This document shows, one piece after another, positions 59,285 to 64,000 of a stretch of DNA of 64,000 bases. A program made the translations under genes and the position numbers. The notes under the pieces are model-generated. The model ran no database searches, had not been told where the DNA came from, and worked only from the letters and a program-made list of their open reading frames with translations. Positions within the stretch are counted from its first letter, which is position 1. Each line of letters opens with the position of its first letter. Source of the stretch: Ga0077527 sp964533495. Lineage in GTDB: Bacteria > Pseudomonadota > Gammaproteobacteria > Burkholderiales > SG8-41. The stretch covers positions 8,810-72,809 of the forward strand of contig CAZHJU010000013.1 in assembly GCA_964533495.1 (NCBI GenBank). The letters are read 5' to 3'.

Positions 59285-60410
59285 CTCCGCCGATGTCGTG
59301 ATCGTCGGCGGCGGCCCGGTGGGCAGTGCCCTGGTGCTGGCGCTGCGCGATCACGGGAAGCGCCCGCTGCTGCTGGAAGCGCAAACGGCGCACAGCGCAG
59401 ACCGGCGTCCGCTGGCGCTGTCCTACGGCAGCCGGCTGATACTCGAACGTCTGGGAGTGTGGGCGGCGCTGGGAATGTTTGCGACGCCGATACGCGACAT
59501 CCACGTGTCGCAGCGCGGCGGTTTCGGCCGTGCCAGGCTGGAAGCCGCCGAAACCGGCTTGCCCGAACTGGGTTATGTCGTCGACTACGGCCGGCTTGCG
59601 CAGTTGCTGGCGCAGGCGGCTTCGGCTTGTGCGACCTGCCATCACGGTGCGCGCGTGCTGGCTTGGCAGGGCGGCGATCCGGCGCGGGTCCGGTATGAAT
59701 GCGCGGGTGAACGGCGGGAGCTTGCGGCATCGCTGGTGGTGATCGCGGATGGCGGCGCCGTGTCCGATGCCGCTGCCGAAGACTACCGGCAATGCGCGGT
59801 GACGGCGCGGGTGGTGAGTGAGCGCCCGCATAACAACACGGCGTATGAACGTTTCACGCGCCACGGCCCGCTCGCATTGCTGCCGGACGGCGACGGCTGG
59901 GCACTGGTGTGGACGACGACGCCCGACCGCGCACGGGATCTGTGCGCCGCGGATGATGATCGCTTCCTGGCGGAGCTGCACAGGGCATTCGGCAATCGCG
60001 CCGGGCGGTTTGTCGAAACTTCGGCGCGTGCCAGCCATGCCCTGCATCGGCGGCGCGCATCCTCCGATGCCGCGCATGTGGTTTTCATCGGCAATGCCGC
60101 GCAGACGCTGCATCCCGTGGCCGGGCAGGGTTTCAATCTCGGACTGCGCGATGCCTGGGAACTGGCCGGGCATATCCTGGATTCCGCGGACGATGCGCCG
60201 GGTTCGCCGGCGTGGCTGCAGGCCTACCGCCGGCGCCGCAGCATCGATCGCGGCGGCGGCATCGGTTTCACCCACGGCCTGGTCAGCCTGTTTTCCAACG
60301 ACCTGCTGCCGCTCAGCCTGATCCGCGGCACGGGGCTTGCCTTGTTCGGTTGCATGCCGCCGCTGAAAAATTTCCTGGCCCGACGCATGACTTTCGGCGC
60401 GCGCGGCTGA
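59268..60410 (+). CDS. ubiH: UbiH-family FAD-dependent ubiquinone-biosynthesis hydroxylase
   Basis: 380-residue flavin monooxygenase. The FAD motif is VVIVGGGPVGSALVLALRDH. RPLALSYGSRLILERLGVW and FIGNAAQTLHPVAGQGFNLG are characteristic of UbiH-type hydroxylases, including the GNAAQT form. It overlaps pepP by 17 bases, the usual pepP-ubiH order. Start may be ATG 59268 or 59277. Confidence 0.92.
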   Translation: MPAMPDSADVVIVGGGPVGSALVLALRDHGKRPLLLEAQTAHSADRRPLALSYGSRLILERLGVWAALGMFATPIRDIHVSQRGGFGRARLEAAETGLPELGYVVDYGRLAQLLAQAASACATCHHGARVLAWQGGDPARVRYECAGERRELAASLVVIADGGAVSDAAAEDYRQCAVTARVVSERPHNNTAYERFTRHGPLALLPDGDGWALVWTTTPDRARDLCAADDDRFLAELHRAFGNRAGRFVETSARASHALHRRRASSDAAHVVFIGNAAQTLHPVAGQGFNLGLRDAWELAGHILDSADDAPGSPAWLQAYRRRRSIDRGGGIGFTHGLVSLFSNDLLPLSLIRGTGLALFGCMPPLKNFLARRMTFGARG

Positions 60411-60596
60411 AATTTCCGGCGAACCGTTGCGGCCCGACGGTTTGCCGGAGATTTTGCAGGTGGCTTTCGAGCAATGCGCAGTAAATGCCCTGATACCAAG
60501 CGGTTTTGCCGCGGGCATGCCGGCGATGCGGCCGGCTGCCGCGTTTGTGCGCGCAGACAAACCGGGCGGCTGCTCAAAAATGAGGCACATTTCCCT

Positions 60597-60624
60597 TTGC
60601 ATGCCGCGCCAGTGTGATTACAAT
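60597..60624 (+). promoter_or_regulatory. Candidate dusB-fis promoter
   Basis: TTGCAT (60597-60602) and TACAAT (60619-60624) are separated by 16 bases, 40 bases before the dusB GTG. The rest of the 253-base gap (60411-60663) shows no gene. Confidence 0.45.
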
Positions 60625-60663
60625 GGCGCCCTTTCTTCCGACACCCGTAAAAGAACAACACCG

Positions 60664-61671
60664 GTGCGCATCGGTTCCCATCAGCTGAAGAACAACCTCA
60701 TCGTGGCACCGATGGCGGGCGTGACCGATCGCCCCTTCCGCCAGTTGTGCAAGACGATGGGCGCCGGCATGGCGGTGTCGGAGATGGTCGCGAGCAACTC
60801 GCTGCTGTGGGGTTCGGAAAAGACCAAGCGCCGCGCCAACCACGACGGCGAGGTCGATCCGATTTCGGTGCAGATTGCCGGGGCCGACCCGCGGATGCTC
60901 GCGGACGCCGCCCGCTACAACGTCGATCAGGGCGCGCAGATCATCGACATCAACATGGGTTGCCCGGCGAAGAAGGTTTGCAACGTGATGGCGGGTTCGG
61001 CGCTGCTGAAGGACGAGCCGCTGGTCACGCGCATCCTCGATGCCGTGGTCGGCGCGGTCGATGTGCCGGTGACGCTGAAAATCCGCACCGGCTGGGACCG
61101 CGATCATCGCAACGCGCGCATGGTGGCGCGCATCGCCGAAAACGCCGGCATCCAGGCGCTGGCGATCCACGGCCGCACCCGTGCCTGCGGCTACAGCGGC
61201 GAGGCCGAATACGACACCATTGCCGCGGTCAAGGCCGAGATCCGCATCCCGGTGATCGCCAATGGCGACATCACCACGCCGGAACGGGCCAGGCACGTGC
61301 TCGAATACACCGGCGCCGACGCCGTGATGATCGGCCGCGCCGCCCAGGGGCGCCCCTGGATGTTCCGCGAGATCACCCATTTCCTGGAGACCGGCCGCCA
61401 CCTGCCGCCGCCGGCGGTGGATGAAATCCACCGCGTGCTGGTGGCGCATCTGCACGACCTGTACGGTTTTTACGGCGAGCACACCGGCGTGCGCGTCGCG
61501 CGCAAGCACATCTCCTGGTACACCAAGGGCCTGGCCGGGTCCGCGGCGTTCCGCCACGGCATGAACCAGCTGCAGACCTGCGCGGAACAGATCGATGCCG
61601 TGAACACGTTTTTTGCAGAACTGTCGGGTCTGGGCGAGCGCCTGACCTATGTGGAGGAACTTGCAGCATGA
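60664..61671 (+). CDS. dusB: tRNA-dihydrouridine synthase B
   Basis: 335-residue FMN enzyme reducing uridines in the tRNA D-loop. It opens RIGSHQLKNNLIVAPMAGVTDRPF (GTG start at 60664), with the catalytic Cys in INMGCPAKKVCN. HGRTRACGYSG and ANGDITTPERARHVLEYTGA are typical. It overlaps fis by 4 bases, the conserved dusB-fis pair. Confidence 0.97.
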   Translation: MRIGSHQLKNNLIVAPMAGVTDRPFRQLCKTMGAGMAVSEMVASNSLLWGSEKTKRRANHDGEVDPISVQIAGADPRMLADAARYNVDQGAQIIDINMGCPAKKVCNVMAGSALLKDEPLVTRILDAVVGAVDVPVTLKIRTGWDRDHRNARMVARIAENAGIQALAIHGRTRACGYSGEAEYDTIAAVKAEIRIPVIANGDITTPERARHVLEYTGADAVMIGRAAQGRPWMFREITHFLETGRHLPPPAVDEIHRVLVAHLHDLYGFYGEHTGVRVARKHISWYTKGLAGSAAFRHGMNQLQTCAEQIDAVNTFFAELSGLGERLTYVEELAA

Positions 61672-61907
61672 TGAATGAAACCGAAATGGCCCGTGTCGTG
61701 CGCCGGGCGATCGACGGCTACTTCCGCGACCTCGACGGCGAGAAGGCCAGCGGCGTGTACGACATGGTCATCGGCAGCGTGGAGAAGCCGCTGCTCGAAT
61801 CGGTGCTGCACAAGGTGCGCGGCAACCAGTCCCACGCCGCCGCGATGCTCGGCATCAACCGCAACACGCTGCGCAAGAAGATCAAGACCTACAACATCAA
61901 GTTCTGA
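61668..61907 (+). CDS. fis: DNA-binding protein Fis
   Basis: 79-residue nucleoid-associated factor. The C-terminal helix-turn-helix reads NQSHAAAMLGINRNTLRKKI, close to E. coli Fis (98 residues). The N-terminus is shorter than in E. coli and lacks the extended beta-hairpin, as in other betaproteobacteria. Its ATG overlaps the dusB TGA. Confidence 0.96.
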   Translation: MMNETEMARVVRRAIDGYFRDLDGEKASGVYDMVIGSVEKPLLESVLHKVRGNQSHAAAMLGINRNTLRKKIKTYNIKF

Positions 61908-61971
61908 CGGGATCCGGGCCGCTCCCGCATCGCCGCAATACGCATTGTCGTAACTTCAAGCAGCCGCACCC

Positions 61972-63534
61972 ATGGCCATCATCAAGCAGGCATTGATCAG
62001 CGTTTCCGACAAGGCGGGCGTCGTCGAATTCGCGCGCGGGCTGGCCGGTTTCGGCGTGTCGCTGTTGTCGACCGGCGGCACCGCGAAACTGTTGCGCGAC
62101 GCCGGCCTCGAGGTCACGGAAGTCGCGGATTACACCGGCTTTCCCGAAATGCTGGACGGCCGCGTCAAGACGCTGCACCCGAAAATCCATGGCGGACTGC
62201 TCGGCCGCCGCGATCTGCCCGAGCATGCCGCCGCGATGCAGGAGGCGAGCATTGCGGGCATCGACATGGCGGTGGTCAACCTGTATCCCTTCACGCAGAC
62301 CGTCGCCAGGGACGGCTGCACGCTGGCCGAAGCCATTGAGAACATCGATATCGGCGGCCCGGCGATGGTGCGCAGTGCGGCGAAGAATCACGAACATGTC
62401 GCCGTCGTCACCGACCCGGCGGATTACCCCGGGATACTGAAAGAGATGTCCGGCGCCGGCGGGGCGCTGGGCGCGGAAATCCGGTTCCGCCTGGCGTGCA
62501 AGGCGTTTTCGCATACCGCCGCCTATGACGGCGCGATCAGCAATTACCTGACCGCGTTGCAGCCCGACGGCAAAACCGCGGCGTTCCCGCAACGGCTGAA
62601 CCTGCAGTTCGATCATGTGCAGACCCTGCGTTATGGCGAGAATCCGCACCAGCAGGCGGCCTTCTACCGCGATCTTTCTCCGGCATCCGGCAGCCTCGCC
62701 GCCTACCGCCAGCTGCAGGGCAAGGAGCTGTCCTACAACAACATTGCCGACGCCGATGCGGCCTGGGAGTGCGTCAAGACCTTCGACGCGCCGGCCTGCG
62801 TGATCGTCAAGCATGCCAACCCCTGCGGCGTGGCGGTTGCGGCCGATGTGGCGGCGGCCTACGAAAAGGCCTTCGCCACCGACCCGACTTCGGCCTTCGG
62901 CGGCATCATCGCGGTGAACCGCGCGCTGGACGCGGCCGCGGCGCGGGCGATTTCCGGACAGTTCGTCGAAGTGATCATCGCGCCGCAGATCGCGCCGGAG
63001 GCGCTGGAAGTGTTCGCGCAGAAAGCGAACATCCGCGTGTTGGAAGTGCCGCTCGCCGCGGGCGCCAACCGTCACGACCTGAAGCGGGTCGGCGGCGGAT
63101 TGCTGGTCCAGACGCCGGACCACATGAACGTCGCGCCGGACCAGCTGAAGGTGGTGACCCGGCGCAAGCCGACGGATGCGCAGCTTGCCGACCTGCTGTT
63201 CGCCTGGCGGGTCGCGAAGTTCGTCAAGTCCAACGCCATCGTGTTCTGCGGCAACGGCGCGACGCTGGGCGTGGGCGCCGGCCAGATGAGTCGCGTCGAT
63301 TCCGCGCGCATTGCCTCGATCAAGGCGGAAAACGCCGGATTGAAACTGGCCGGCTCGGTGGTGGCTTCGGACGCGTTTTTTCCGTTCCGCGATGGCGTCG
63401 ACGTGGTCGCCGCGGCAGGCGCAACGGCGATCATCCAGCCCGGCGGCAGCCTGCGCGATGCGGAGGTGATCGCCGCCGCCGACGAACACGGCATTGCGAT
63501 GGTCTTCACCGGCTTCCGGCATTTCAGGCACTGA
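61972..63534 (+). CDS. purH: Bifunctional AICAR transformylase/IMP cyclohydrolase
   Basis: 520-residue enzyme for the last two steps of IMP synthesis. The MGS-like IMP cyclohydrolase domain (about 1-145) has KAGVVEFARGLAGFGVSLLS and GRVKTLHPKIHGGLLGR. The AICAR domain carries the conserved K-H pair in CVIVKHANPCGVA and FRHFRH at the C-terminus. Its stop overlaps the purD start. Confidence 0.98.
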   Translation: MAIIKQALISVSDKAGVVEFARGLAGFGVSLLSTGGTAKLLRDAGLEVTEVADYTGFPEMLDGRVKTLHPKIHGGLLGRRDLPEHAAAMQEASIAGIDMAVVNLYPFTQTVARDGCTLAEAIENIDIGGPAMVRSAAKNHEHVAVVTDPADYPGILKEMSGAGGALGAEIRFRLACKAFSHTAAYDGAISNYLTALQPDGKTAAFPQRLNLQFDHVQTLRYGENPHQQAAFYRDLSPASGSLAAYRQLQGKELSYNNIADADAAWECVKTFDAPACVIVKHANPCGVAVAADVAAAYEKAFATDPTSAFGGIIAVNRALDAAAARAISGQFVEVIIAPQIAPEALEVFAQKANIRVLEVPLAAGANRHDLKRVGGGLLVQTPDHMNVAPDQLKVVTRRKPTDAQLADLLFAWRVAKFVKSNAIVFCGNGATLGVGAGQMSRVDSARIASIKAENAGLKLAGSVVASDAFFPFRDGVDVVAAAGATAIIQPGGSLRDAEVIAAADEHGIAMVFTGFRHFRH

Positions 63535-64000
63535 TGAAAATCCTGGTCATCGGCGGCGGCGGCCGCGAGCATGCGCTGGCGTGGAAGCTGGCCCGCTCGC
63601 CGCGGGTGCAGATGGTCTACGTCGCCCCCGGCAATGCCGGCACTGCGCGCGAGGACGGCGTTCAGAATGTCGCTCTCGACGGAAATCAGCAAATTATTGA
63701 TTTTATTGAGAAAAATGAAATCGCGCTGACGGTGGTCGGGCCCGAAGCACCGCTGGCTGCAGGTGTGGTCGATGCCGTGCGCGGCGCGGGCCACCGCATT
63801 TTCGGGCCGACGCAGAAAGCCGCGCAGCTCGAAAGCTCGAAGGATTTCGCCAAGCAGTTCATGGTGCGCCATCGCATCCCGACGGCGAAACACGCGACAT
63901 TCACCGATGCCGCGATGGCGCACGCCTACATCGACCGCGAAGGCGCGCCGATCGTGATCAAGGCCGACGGCCTCGCGGCCGGCAAGGGCGTGGTGGTGGC
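63534..64000 (+). CDS. purD: Phosphoribosylamine-glycine ligase, N-terminal part
   Basis: The first 155 residues are inside the window; the gene continues past 64000. It starts MKILVIGGGGREHALAWKLA, with VYVAPGNAGTA and LTVVGPEAPLAAGVVDAVR, then the ATP-grasp part (SKDFAKQFMVRHRIPTA; VIKADGLAAGKGVVV). It adds glycine to phosphoribosylamine in purine synthesis. The ATG at 63534 shares one base with the purH stop. A 40-base AT-rich patch lies at about 63681-63720. Confidence 0.96.
   Translation, partial: MKILVIGGGGREHALAWKLARSPRVQMVYVAPGNAGTAREDGVQNVALDGNQQIIDFIEKNEIALTVVGPEAPLAAGVVDAVRGAGHRIFGPTQKAAQLESSKDFAKQFMVRHRIPTAKHATFTDAAMAHAYIDREGAPIVIKADGLAAGKGVVV

Noticed and set aside
7591..64000. 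CRISPR array, tRNA or rRNA genes
   Set aside because: No regularly spaced direct repeats and no tRNA- or rRNA-like sequences were noticed by eye anywhere in the window. A dedicated scan was not possible.

Overview
The window is a GC-rich chromosomal segment around the replication-origin neighbourhood of a betaproteobacterium, most likely of the order Burkholderiales or a relative. The evidence is the mnmE-yidC-rnpA-rpmH | dnaA-dnaN-gyrB layout, the dprA / LysM / def-fmt-rsmB / DUF4390 / ntrYX block, the tkt-gap-pgk-pyk-fba cluster, three Bug/TctC-type periplasmic solute-binding proteins, and the amgK-murU and dusB-fis-purH-purD blocks. No rRNA, tRNA, CRISPR array, phage or transposase was seen.

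Layout. 1-2263 (minus): start of mnmE, yidC, rnpA and rpmH, with no yidD. 2477-7570 (plus): dnaA, dnaN, gyrB. Transcription diverges between rpmH and dnaA. 7644-12557 (minus): topB, dprA and a LysM protein. 12670-19428 (plus): def, fmt, rsmB, a DUF4390 protein, and ntrY/ntrX, where the NtrX AAA+ domain is degenerate. 19519-26526 (plus): transketolase, GAPDH, PGK, pyruvate kinase and a class I aldolase, then a COG0523 GTPase.

27806-41696 (plus) is an accessory catabolic region. It holds an amidohydrolase, a cupin, a broken small gene, three Bug proteins, an acyl-CoA dehydrogenase, two closely related acyl-CoA carboxyltransferase subunits without biotin carboxylase partners, an enolase-superfamily enzyme and an LpxR-like outer-membrane protein. 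Inside it lies a lower-GC insertion (about 32547-33973) with an EamA transporter that looks like a stray integron gene cassette, plus an orphan CopG-type antitoxin. 41817-46012 carries YbaN, DUF3565, an SDR, a phosphonatase-like HAD enzyme and two tandem paralogous exported proteins of a family I do not recognise.

46017-55732 returns to core genes: RluF-type pseudouridine synthase and thiD-thiE-hemL (minus), rubredoxin and glyoxalase I (plus), then lptD-surA-pdxA-rsmA (minus). 55791-64000 (plus) has amgK-murU (cell-wall sugar recycling), an unknown gene, pepP-ubiH, dusB-fis and purH-purD, which is cut by the window end.

Several non-coding signals stand out against the GC-rich background. Five copies of an AT-rich intergenic repeat each contain an IHF-consensus-like core. 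Palindromic operator candidates sit upstream of the amidohydrolase and the first carboxyltransferase. Several dispersed palindromic repeats lie between genes. All functions are read from sequence motifs and gene order; nothing was searched or computed.
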